Shown here: piece after piece, positions 1 to 7,001 of the stretch
Position numbering within the stretch: the first letter of the stretch is position 1
Layout: every line of letters begins with the position of its first letter
Assembly (NCBI RefSeq): GCF_000582685.1
Contig: NZ_KK073768.1
Coordinates: forward strand, 3,013,712-3,077,711
DNA: 64,000 nucleotides
Source: [Scytonema hofmanni] UTEX 2349
GTDB lineage: Bacteria; Cyanobacteriota; Cyanobacteriia; Cyanobacteriales; Nostocaceae
Direction of reading: 5' to 3'
The notes under the pieces: generated by a model
Databases searched by the model: none
What the model was told of the DNA's origin: nothing
Seen by the model: the letters and a program-made list of their open reading frames with translations, nothing else
Position numbers and translations under genes: made by a program

Positions 1-689
1 TATCAGTGCGGCAAATTTCCGGGGCACCGATTAAGTTTGTCGGTGTGGGTGAAAAAGTCGAGGCTCTCCAACCATTTTACCCTGAGCGGATGGCATCGCG
101 AATTCTGGGAATGGGCGATGTTCTGACGCTGGTAGAAAAGGCTCAAGAAGAAATCGACTTGGCAGATGCCGAGAAAATGCAGGAGAAAATCTTATCCGCA
201 AAGTTCGATTTTACTGACTTTCTCAAACAGCTGCGCCTGCTGAAAAACATGGGATCGCTGGGTGGTATCATCAAGATGATTCCAGGGATGAACAAGCTAT
301 CAGACGATCAGCTAAAGCAGGGAGAAACACAACTCAAGCGTTGTGAAGCAATGATTAACTCTATGACCAAACAGGAACGCCACGATCCTGATTTGTTGGC
401 AAGTTCTCCCAGCCGACGTCGGCGAATTGCGGGTGGTTCTGGTTATAGAGAACCCGATGTGAGTAAGTTGGTAGCTGATTTCCAAAAAATGCGATCGCTC
501 ATGCAACAAATGGGTCAAGGTGGTGGTATCCCAGGTATGCCCGGTATGTTCGGCGGTGGTGGTATGGGCAACCCCTACCCAGCAGGCAATCGTCCCCCCG
601 CCCCAGGATGGCGAGGTTATAATACTGGTGCTGCAACTGCCAAAAAGAAAAAGAAGGATAAAAAGAAAAAAGGCTTTGGTAATCTTTAG
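1..689 (+). CDS. ffh: Signal recognition particle protein Ffh, C-terminal part (5' end outside window)
   Basis: The reading frame is open at the left edge, so only the C-terminal ~229 residues are present. They begin at the end of the GTPase (NG) domain with the conserved SGAPIKFVGVGEK stretch and continue into the methionine-rich M domain that binds SRP RNA and signal peptides (GMGDVLTLVEKA, PGM and MGQGGG segments). The tail is Gly/Pro/Met-rich and ends in a lysine run, as in other cyanobacterial Ffh proteins. Ffh directs membrane proteins to the translocon co-translationally. It is followed by rpsP, khpA and phoH on the same strand, a familiar cyanobacterial order. Confidence 0.95.
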   Translation, partial: SVRQISGAPIKFVGVGEKVEALQPFYPERMASRILGMGDVLTLVEKAQEEIDLADAEKMQEKILSAKFDFTDFLKQLRLLKNMGSLGGIIKMIPGMNKLSDDQLKQGETQLKRCEAMINSMTKQERHDPDLLASSPSRRRRIAGGSGYREPDVSKLVADFQKMRSLMQQMGQGGGIPGMPGMFGGGGMGNPYPAGNRPPAPGWRGYNTGAATAKKKKKDKKKKGFGNL

Positions 690-690
690 G

Positions 691-776
691 ATATGGGGCA
701 TGGGGCAATGGGCATGGGTAATTCCCCCTTGTCCCCAATCCCCAGTCCCCAGTCCCCAGTCCCCAGTCCCCATTGA
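691..776. repeat. Heptanucleotide tandem repeats (STRR-like)
   Basis: Directly after the ffh stop lie degenerate copies of ATGGGGC followed by copies of CCCCAGT. Such short tandemly repeated heptamers are typical of filamentous cyanobacterial intergenic DNA. The G-rich and C-rich halves could fold back on each other. No gene is seen here. Confidence 0.8.
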
Positions 777-874
777 CTCATGGCAGTTAATGCTAGGCTA
801 GTGCTAAAATTAGCATTCCAACATCAACAACCTACAAACTCATAGGTCACGCATAGGAGAATATTTTCTCAATC

Positions 875-1135
875 ATGATTAAACTGCGCTTGAAGCGATA
901 CGGAAAAAAACGGGAAGTAAGTTATCGTATTGTCGCTATTAACAGCCTCGCTCGCCGCGATGGTCGTCCTCTAGAAGAACTTGGATTCTACAACCCCAGA
1001 ACCGATGAAGTCCGACTCGATGTTGACGGTATCGTGAAGCGACTGCAACAAGGCGCTCAACCAACTGACACCGTGCGTAGCATCTTACAAAAAGCTAATG
1101 TTTTTGAACAGCTCAGTGCAAAAGCCGCATCATAA
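875..1135 (+). CDS. rpsP: 30S ribosomal protein S16
   Basis: The 86-residue protein starts MIKLRLKRYGKK and contains the S16 signature YRIVAINSLARRDGRPLEELG followed by the YNPRT segment. The length is normal for bacterial S16. It is a small-subunit ribosomal protein that stabilises 16S rRNA folding. The ATG at 875 is preceded by an AGGAGA motif about 14 bases upstream. The next gene (KH-domain protein) overlaps its 3' end, which points to co-transcription and probably translational coupling. Confidence 0.97.
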   Translation: MIKLRLKRYGKKREVSYRIVAINSLARRDGRPLEELGFYNPRTDEVRLDVDGIVKRLQQGAQPTDTVRSILQKANVFEQLSAKAAS

Positions 1136-1544
1136 CGACGAAACAAAATCGAAGACAGCCAGTCCTGACTACGTTAGGCTGGTAAAGTTTTTAGTGCAGC
1201 CGTTTTTGGAATCTCCGCAGTCTTTGAGCGTCGATTGTGAAATTTCTCACATCCTCAAACGAATTTGGATTCGCATAGCCTTTGACAGTTCAGATAAAGG
1301 AAAAGTGTTTGGTCGCGGAGGACGTAATATCCAGGCGATTCGCACGGTTATTGCCGCAGCCGCCGAAACAGCTGGACAATCAGTATACCTAGATATCTAC
1401 GGCAGTAATGCCCAAGGTCGAGAAGGTATGTCTTTTGATGAAGACTCCGAAGAGCGATTACCAGCACCCAAATCGAGACCAAGAGAAGGAAACGACTCAC
1501 CAAGACCTATTGTTAAACCCCGCGTCCGATCTAGTTTCGACTAG
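1098..1544 (+). CDS. khpA: KH-domain RNA-binding protein (KhpA/YlqC family)
   Basis: The protein of up to 148 residues carries a single KH domain in its middle, with the GxxG loop seen as FGRGGRNIQAIR. The C-terminal tail is charged and Pro/Arg-rich (EERLPAPKSRPREG) and probably disordered, as in other cyanobacterial members. KhpA proteins bind RNA broadly and are often encoded beside rpsP. The ATG at 1098 overlaps rpsP by 38 bases. No later ATG in the frame precedes the conserved SPDYVRLVKFLVQPFLESP segment, so this start is kept, although a non-ATG start inside the first 20 codons is possible. Confidence 0.88.
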   Translation: MFLNSSVQKPHHNDETKSKTASPDYVRLVKFLVQPFLESPQSLSVDCEISHILKRIWIRIAFDSSDKGKVFGRGGRNIQAIRTVIAAAAETAGQSVYLDIYGSNAQGREGMSFDEDSEERLPAPKSRPREGNDSPRPIVKPRVRSSFD

Positions 1545-1688
1545 GAAGTAATTTATCCCCAAAATTATATTTAAGGTCGTGTGGCTTGCCATGCGACCCT
1601 AAATTAAGTAGCCTTACTCCGATTATTGCTGAGGAGGATGTCAAAAAGAACAATTCCTCACACATTAAGAAATAAGTAGGTAGATGCC

Positions 1689-2630
1689 TTGCCAATTCAA
1701 CTGCAAAATATCGAGAGCGCGATCGCACTAGCGGGACAACATGAAGAAAATCTCAAAACCATATCCAGGCAAACAGGAGCTAACCTGGTGCTACGGGGAC
1801 AGGAATTACACATTGCTGGTACAGAAAAACAAATTGATTTAGCTAGTCGATTAGTGCGATCGCTTGAAAATTTGTGGACTCAAGGTAATACCATCACTAG
1901 CGCCGATATTTTAACAGCTCGTCAGGCTTTGGATAGCGATCGCGAAGAAGAATTACACGAGTTGCAGCGAGATGTTCTTGCCAGAACTCGTCGCGGAGAA
2001 GAAATCCGTGCCAAAACTTTTCGTCAGCGACAGTACATTAACGCTCTACGTCAGCGAGACTTGACATTCTGCGTCGGTCCTGCTGGTACTGGCAAAACTT
2101 TCCTCGCTGTTGTCGTTGCTGTGCAAGCACTTCTGTCCAACGAATTTGAAAAACTTATTTTAACTCGTCCTGCCGTCGAAGCCGGTGAAAAACTCGGCTT
2201 TTTGCCTGGAGACTTACAACAAAAAGTAAATCCCTATCTCCGTCCACTCTACGACGCCATCAATGAATTTATCGATCCCGAAAAAGTACCGAATTTGATG
2301 GAACGCGGTGTAATAGAAGTTGCACCCCTAGCCTACATGCGGGGACGCACTCTCAATAACGCTTTTATCATTGTAGACGAAGCTCAAAATACCACACCAT
2401 CTCAAATGAAGATGGTTTTGACTCGTTTGGGGTTTCATTCTCGGATGGTAATTACAGGTGACATAACACAAACCGATTTGTTACCTCACCAAGAATCTGG
2501 ATTAACGGTAGCGTTACGTATTTTAAAAGATGTTCAAGGCATTTCCTTTTGTGAATTTTCTCAAAAAGATGTCGTGCGTCATGCTTTAGTTCAACGAATT
2601 GTCGCTGCTTACGAACAACATGAAAAATAG
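1689..2630 (+). CDS. phoH: PhoH family ATPase
   Basis: The 313-residue protein has an N-terminal KH-like segment (about 1-70: TGANLVLRGQELHIAGTE), then the PhoH P-loop ATPase domain. The Walker A is GPAGTGKT at residues 130-137 and the Walker B is IIVDEAQN with D230/E231. TTG at 1689 is the only start that keeps the conserved IESAIALAG opening; AGGTAG lies about 6 bases upstream, and an ATG at 1684 is out of frame. PhoH proteins are linked to RNA metabolism, and position next to khpA fits that. The exact substrate cannot be read from sequence. Confidence 0.92.
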   Translation: MPIQLQNIESAIALAGQHEENLKTISRQTGANLVLRGQELHIAGTEKQIDLASRLVRSLENLWTQGNTITSADILTARQALDSDREEELHELQRDVLARTRRGEEIRAKTFRQRQYINALRQRDLTFCVGPAGTGKTFLAVVVAVQALLSNEFEKLILTRPAVEAGEKLGFLPGDLQQKVNPYLRPLYDAINEFIDPEKVPNLMERGVIEVAPLAYMRGRTLNNAFIIVDEAQNTTPSQMKMVLTRLGFHSRMVITGDITQTDLLPHQESGLTVALRILKDVQGISFCEFSQKDVVRHALVQRIVAAYEQHEK

Positions 2631-2660
2631 TTAGTGGATAGTAGTTAGTTGTAGCAATTC

Positions 2661-3119
2661 TCAATTCAATTGAGTAAACTCAAATACATCGTACTCACCA
2701 CCGCGAAGCACAGATTCAACGTGTTTTCCTTGCAAGCGCTTACCAAGGGTTTGCTCTAATACTCCCCAAACAGCCCCAAGGGTGTAAGTACATTTACGGT
2801 CTGAACCTAAAGCTTCCCCGGCAGAACATAAAGTTTCCGAAGTGTAAACTTTGATAACATCTGCTTGAGCTTCGATACGGTTAATGATGCATAAACAAGT
2901 GCCTTCTTTACCTAAAGCAAACCTAAGTTTTGAGGCAATATCGTCTAGAGACAAGTTTGCGACTAAACCTAACTCTTGTGCTAAATGTTTACCACGACTG
3001 CGACCGGCTGCAATTAAAGCGATCGCTGTTGCTTTTTCACCCAAAGCATCTTCCATGCCGACAATTGCCGATTTGAAACAAACTATACTGCTGAAATCTC
3101 CAAGTGTTGGGCGTAACAT
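2661..3119 (-). CDS. V4R-like (hydrocarbon-binding) domain protein
   Basis: The 152-residue soluble protein looks like the V4R/4VR small-molecule-binding fold: an N-terminal helix region (AIALIAAGRSRGKHLAQELG), a central segment with ETLCSAGEALGSDRKCTYTLG, and a C-terminal GKHVESVLRGGEYDVFEF motif. This last part resembles the family's E-x-x-C-x-x-x-G-x-x-x-C-x-F ending but lacks both cysteines. V4R proteins bind hydrophobic ligands or act as assembly factors, so ligand binding is the likely role here. It is the last gene of the minus-strand signalling cassette. A 144-bp element sits between it and the globin gene; without it the gap would be about 72 bases. The family call rests on motif resemblance only. 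Confidence 0.6.
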   Translation of the reverse strand: MLRPTLGDFSSIVCFKSAIVGMEDALGEKATAIALIAAGRSRGKHLAQELGLVANLSLDDIASKLRFALGKEGTCLCIINRIEAQADVIKVYTSETLCSAGEALGSDRKCTYTLGAVWGVLEQTLGKRLQGKHVESVLRGGEYDVFEFTQLN

Positions 3120-3159
3120 AAAAGATTCTTCTACAAATTATTTTTTTATTTGTATAGCC

Positions 3160-3180
3160 TCAGGTTTTCAGCCTGAGGAC
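3160..3180. other. Short hairpin upstream of the V4R-like gene
   Basis: CCTCAGG and CCTGAGG form a perfect 7-bp stem with a short loop. No T-run follows on either strand, so it is not a clear terminator. It lies in what was probably the original spacer between the globin and V4R-like genes. Confidence 0.5.
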
Positions 3181-3182
3181 TA

Positions 3183-3346
3183 AGTGCTGTGTCAATACGG
3201 TTCGGTTAAGCTAAAAAAACAAAAATTTGTAGGTTGGGTTGAGGAACGAAACCCAACATTTCCAAGGCTTTGTTGGGTTTCACTTCGTTCAACCCAACCT
3301 ACAATTTCTACAATTTCCCTTAACCGAACCGTATTGAGTGCTGTGT
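3183..3346. mobile_element. Miniature inverted-repeat element with 10-bp target duplication
   Basis: A 144-bp element (3193-3336) has perfect 18-bp terminal inverted repeats: CAATACGGTTCGGTTAAG at 3193-3210 and its complement at 3319-3336. It is flanked by a perfect direct repeat AGTGCTGTGT (3183-3192 and 3337-3346), read as a 10-bp target duplication. The interior has a second inverted repeat around GTAGGTTGGGTT / AACCCAACCTAC. No transposase is encoded, so it would need one in trans. The right duplication ends exactly on the last base of the globin stop codon. Confidence 0.85.
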
Positions 3347-3900
3347 TACATCGCTTTTGCACCACTAGCAATTAAGCGCCTAAATAAAGCCTCTGACCAG
3401 CCAGTTTCATTAAGTACAGCCGTCGAAGAAACTACTACATAAGCTTGCTCAATAAAAGCCAAATCAATCATGCAAATTCGGGCAAGAGACTCTTTGAGGT
3501 CTTCGCTTTTACCATCATTTTTTAAGCGTTTACCTACCTGATGAATTACCGTTGCCATCGCTGGCACAACATGCTGAGGTCCAATGCCGATGCGGACGTG
3601 AATTAGACCAATTTTCCAACGGCGATCGGCATAGTCATTTCCCCACTCATCCATGCCTGTAAACATCTCATAAAACCACTCAATAAACGTTTCCCGCAAA
3701 CGATGAATCCGCCCTTCACTAGCGTGTAAAATCTCATCCATTTCTGGGTCGCGCCCAAGATAAGCATAAAAGTGGTCTGCCATCTCTGGAGCAATTTCTA
3801 CTCCCCAGCTTGCCTCAGATTTTAGTAGAGCTTTGTCCTCATCTGTAAAGCCCATACGCTTTTCCATTGTGGACATAAAGGAGTGTGGTTCTAAAGCCAT
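3346..3900 (-). CDS. Single-domain sensor globin (protoglobin-like)
   Basis: From the ATG at 3900 this is a 184-residue globin of the globin-coupled-sensor/protoglobin lineage. The pattern RIHRLRETFIEWFYEMFTG followed by YADRRWKIGLIHVRIGIGP matches the F-helix proximal histidine and the G-helix R-IG-xHVRIG signature. No output domain follows, so it is a stand-alone heme protein, probably binding O2, NO or CO. The ATG at 3900 is chosen over one 11 codons upstream because AGGAGA lies about 9 bases before it. It sits third-to-fourth in a cassette with a roadblock protein and a small GTPase, suggesting that gas or redox input feeds that switch; that link is inference. Confidence 0.85.
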   Translation of the reverse strand: MALEPHSFMSTMEKRMGFTDEDKALLKSEASWGVEIAPEMADHFYAYLGRDPEMDEILHASEGRIHRLRETFIEWFYEMFTGMDEWGNDYADRRWKIGLIHVRIGIGPQHVVPAMATVIHQVGKRLKNDGKSEDLKESLARICMIDLAFIEQAYVVVSSTAVLNETGWSEALFRRLIASGAKAM

Positions 3901-4117
3901 TATTGCGTTTCTCCTAAGATTAATAAAAACCAACTTTTTTGATTACAGTAGACCCAGACCTGATAAATCATCAGATTCAATCTAAGAAAACTTTCCTCAT
4001 TTTTTCTTTTATGTTGTTGCAATTAAAGTTACAAATTAGTTGTAAATTAATCATGGCAACTTAAGAGAGAAAATCGGCAATCCACAAATCTGAATACGGG
4101 TTGCTTTGTGTCATTAG

Positions 4118-4819
4118 CTAACCAAGCAAAGGTGCTATTCTGCTAACGGCTCGTTTGATTTCTAGAAACAACAAGCCTTGTTTGACTGATGCATTAGCCA
4201 GAACTAATAAAACAGCGTCACCACTACAGCCAACCAAAACTCCATAACCTTTCTCACCTTCCACCACAATCCGCTCAACGTTACCGCGAGCTAGTTCGCG
4301 TCCGATGCGTTCACCCAAAGAAAGCATAGATGCAGACATTGCGGCGGTACGTTCGTCGTCCATACCTCCTGGTAAAACCGAAGCTAAAGCCAACCCATCA
4401 GGACTGACTAAAGCTGCGCCTTGAACCTCAGAGGTGCCGCTGACAAAGTTTTGCAGTTCGTCTTGTAGCATCGAAGTGTTAATCATGACTTTTTTCTCCA
4501 AAATTATTGGTAAATCTACTTCCGTGTTTTCCGTACTTATTGGTGACAGAGATTTTGTAATTAGGGGTAATGTTTCAGTATTTTCGGTAGTTGTCGGTAA
4601 GGTCGTATTCTCAGTTATTGGCAATTTTGATGCATTTTCCGTTTTTTCCGTACTTATTGGTGACGGAGATTTTGTAATTAGGGGTAATGTTTCAGTATTT
4701 TCGGTAGTTGTTGGTAAGGTCGTATTCTCCGTTATTGGCAATTTTGATGCATTTACAGACTTAGTAGGCGTTTTCTGAAATGCCTCTGCCAATAGCTTCA
4801 GGATTTTGCCTAGAGGCAT
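4118..4819 (-). CDS. Roadblock/LC7-domain protein with duplicated disordered N-terminus
   Basis: The last ~122 residues (from MINTSMLQDELQ) form a roadblock/LC7 domain with QGAALVSPDGLALASVLPGG and GYGVLVGCSGDAVLLVLA. Such proteins (MglB type) partner or activate Ras-like GTPases, and an MglA-like GTPase gene lies directly upstream. Before the domain is a Thr/Pro/Glu-rich tract made of two 39-residue copies starting NASKLPITENTTLP, encoded by a 117-bp direct repeat. Start choice is open: TTG at 4885, ATG at 4819 (used), or ATG at 4486, which has GGAG 9 bases upstream and would give a bare roadblock protein. Both long and short forms may be made. Confidence 0.8.
   Translation of the reverse strand: MPLGKILKLLAEAFQKTPTKSVNASKLPITENTTLPTTTENTETLPLITKSPSPISTEKTENASKLPITENTTLPTTTENTETLPLITKSLSPISTENTEVDLPIILEKKVMINTSMLQDELQNFVSGTSEVQGAALVSPDGLALASVLPGGMDDERTAAMSASMLSLGERIGRELARGNVERIVVEGEKGYGVLVGCSGDAVLLVLANASVKQGLLFLEIKRAVSRIAPLLG
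4521..4754. repeat. 117-bp direct duplication inside the roadblock gene
   Basis: Two adjacent 117-bp copies (4521-4637 and 4638-4754) differ at only four positions by eye. The unit is exactly 39 codons, so the reading frame is kept and the disordered linker is lengthened. High identity implies a recent duplication. Confidence 0.9.
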
Positions 4820-4980
4820 AAGCGGTAAACTGCTTATTGCAATAGAGTTATTTCCATGACATAGGTTTCGATAATTTACTACCAAGGTAAAGTTAAAAGG
4901 AAAACGCTAACAAAAGCAAGAGTCCTTTTTTACTTTTGGCATTCTTTTTTTTGCATTTACTTTGTTTGTTAAAGTTGATG

Positions 4981-5514
4981 CTAGCGAGATTTGGCTAATT
5001 CTAAAACGATCGCCATTAATGCTTCTTTTATTGAAGCTATTTCGGTAGCATTTACAGCTATGAAAGGGGGTCGAGTAGATTCATCCACAAAGCCCAAAGC
5101 TAACGCTACATCTTCTAATTCCCAAGCATCCGCGCAATCAGTATGAGTCACCCCAATTAAATAAGGAATTTGCACCCTTTCATTCATAAATTTGAAAATT
5201 TTGCGACCATAACGGAAATGATCGGGACGGTGTGCAGCTACTAACAGGATGTAAGCTTGAGCTTTACTAATTAGGATGTCCCACATAAAGTCAAATCGCG
5301 TTTGTCCTGGTGTCCCATAAAGATGCAGTGATTGATTGGCTGCTATGGTTATCTGCCCAAAGTCCATAGCTACTGTAGTTTTAGCTTTCAGTTCTGCTAA
5401 TTCATCGGTAACTTTCTTGTCCGTGTCAACAACATCAATTTCACTAATTGTGCGAATCAAACTTGTTTTTCCTGCACCTACGCCACCTGTAATTACTATG
5501 CGTAGGATTTCCAT
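4981..5514 (-). CDS. Small Ras-like GTPase (MglA-like)
   Basis: The 177-residue protein has a P-loop GGVGAGKTS at residues 10-18, a switch/G3 region LYGTPGQTRFDFMWD and a divergent G4 motif GVTHTDCAD. This pattern, with GTPGQ and THTD instead of DTAGQ and NKxD, is typical of bacterial MglA-like GTPases associated with roadblock proteins. It likely cycles between GTP and GDP to control a downstream partner. Its ATG overlaps the stop of the DUF4388 gene by one base (TAATG), so the two are translationally coupled. The roadblock gene follows, the usual GTPase plus roadblock pairing. Confidence 0.88.
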   Translation of the reverse strand: MEILRIVITGGVGAGKTSLIRTISEIDVVDTDKKVTDELAELKAKTTVAMDFGQITIAANQSLHLYGTPGQTRFDFMWDILISKAQAYILLVAAHRPDHFRYGRKIFKFMNERVQIPYLIGVTHTDCADAWELEDVALALGFVDESTRPPFIAVNATEIASIKEALMAIVLELAKSR

Positions 5515-6386
5515 TAAGCTTTACTCCTTAAAAAGCCGACTAAATTTTGTAAAAATGCTGTACTTAGCTTCAGCATGTTTGGTTCTGGGACTTTTGTTTG
5601 CCCACAAATAGAGGGGTTTACTTGAGTTTCATCCATCGGGTAATTATTTAGTTCAGGTGTACATTGGTGGAAAGAAATTTCTTCTACCAAACCTGCAAGC
5701 ATTAGTCGAAAAGCAGCTTGCTGAACTCTTAGTGTAGGTTGATTGAGTTGAAAAGCGATCGCACTTAAATCAACAGTTCCATTTGCAAACTCCCACACTT
5801 GCCACTCGAAAGGATTCAAGCGAAATTGTGGTTTGTTTTGTGTAATACTATTAATACCAGAACTGATATCTGGAAGCACATCAGCTAATACTTCCCAGTT
5901 TTTCAATGCTCTCAAAGCCATCAGTGCTACTTCAGTTGCTCTTAGGCTTAATCCTGTCATTTCTGTCCAAGGTAAAGTAGCCTTGCTATCAAGTTTAAAT
6001 ACACCAGTTTGAATTTCAAACAGTTCCCGAACTTGTTGCAGTTGACTGGCAAATAATAAGTTAAGTTGTTCCGCACTCAGCAATCCTTCAGTTTTAAACT
6101 CTAAACCCAAAGGTGTTCCTGTAGCACTTCTAGAAATATTTTCTCTTTGCGGGTTACACCACTTCCTTTTAATTATCTTAGATACTAATTCCTGACCATT
6201 TAAGCGATTAGCCGCAGCCACAATACGCCCTTGGCGGAACCAAATATAGTAATGTAGGGATTTAGATCCAGCAGCATGAAGGTCTGGTAAAGTACATACA
6301 CTCAAGCAACCTGATTTTCGCCCTTGGTCAATCAATTGGAACAATTCCGCTAAGGAAAAATCCGTAAAAGAACTAGATAGACTCAT
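5514..6386 (-). CDS. DUF4388 (PatA N-terminal-like) protein
   Basis: The 290-residue protein opens with the DUF4388/PatA-N pattern: SLAELFQLIDQGRKSGCLSV followed by YYIWFRQGRIVAAANRLNGQEL. The C-terminal half (about 190-240) has a winged-helix-like stretch, LSAIAFQLNQPTLRVQQAAFRLMLAGLVEE, as in other DUF4388 proteins. No receiver domain is present. It is the first gene of the cassette and is coupled to the GTPase by a TAATG overlap. DUF4388 domains accompany two-component and GTPase signalling; a scaffold or effector role here is inference. Confidence 0.8.
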   Translation of the reverse strand: MSLSSSFTDFSLAELFQLIDQGRKSGCLSVCTLPDLHAAGSKSLHYYIWFRQGRIVAAANRLNGQELVSKIIKRKWCNPQRENISRSATGTPLGLEFKTEGLLSAEQLNLLFASQLQQVRELFEIQTGVFKLDSKATLPWTEMTGLSLRATEVALMALRALKNWEVLADVLPDISSGINSITQNKPQFRLNPFEWQVWEFANGTVDLSAIAFQLNQPTLRVQQAAFRLMLAGLVEEISFHQCTPELNNYPMDETQVNPSICGQTKVPEPNMLKLSTAFLQNLVGFLRSKA

Positions 6387-7001
6387 TAGTTCAAAAACTG
6401 TAAATAGGAATTTATTGGAAATAGCACCCTAAAAATATTTTTACTCCAGTGCCAAGAAAGGAGGTTTCTTGTGTCGTTCGCGGACTGTATGGTCACAAGA
6501 GAACCACCAGCCGATTCAAAAGCAAGTTTTATGACTTTAGTTTAAAGCTACTTGTCTTTTATCTGTAGCACCCCTTAGAAGCATAAGTATATGGTTAAAT
6601 TATGAAAATAAGTAATTCTACAACCACTAAATGATTCAAATCAGCCTACAAGAATAAATACGGCATTATTTCAGAAATTTAAGTATAAAATAATACAAAA
6701 ATTTCTGATTTCCTTAATGAACCACAATCATGAAGACTTACTTGCCTAAAACTTCAACAACAGCAGTGAGTAAGTATCATAGGGGAAAATTCAAATTATT
6801 TTAGCTATGCTTGCTTCTCTGTAACTCAATAAATTAGATTGCGTAGTTATGTTTATGTTTAGTTACTTGCTGATTTGTTAAGTTTAATAAAGAAAATATA
6901 ATTGTTGTAAGATACAAGGGTGTGCAACACCCTACGTATCTTTTGAAAAATCAAATATGAGTCCTCTATCAACTAACAACCATCAACCATCAAGCAACCA
7001 A
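6387..7001. other. 615-bp intergenic region with an imperfect hairpin
   Basis: No convincing gene is seen. Around 6460-6515 an imperfect inverted repeat (GGAGGTTTCTTGTG against CACAAGAGAACCACC) could form a hairpin, possibly in the leader of the divergent or cassette transcript. The rest is AT-rich. It must contain the promoter of the DUF4388-GTPase cassette. Confidence 0.4.

Noticed and set aside
3184..3375. A 63-codon plus-strand frame
   Set aside because: It lies across the miniature element and its inverted repeats and has no protein-like features.
4434..4778. A 114-codon plus-strand frame with repeated FSVFSVV segments
   Set aside because: It is the antisense of the duplicated linker of the roadblock gene; open only because of the 39-codon repeat.
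6387..7001. A riboswitch or structured RNA in the gap before the DUF4388 gene
   Set aside because: Only one imperfect hairpin is visible and no known riboswitch core was recognised.
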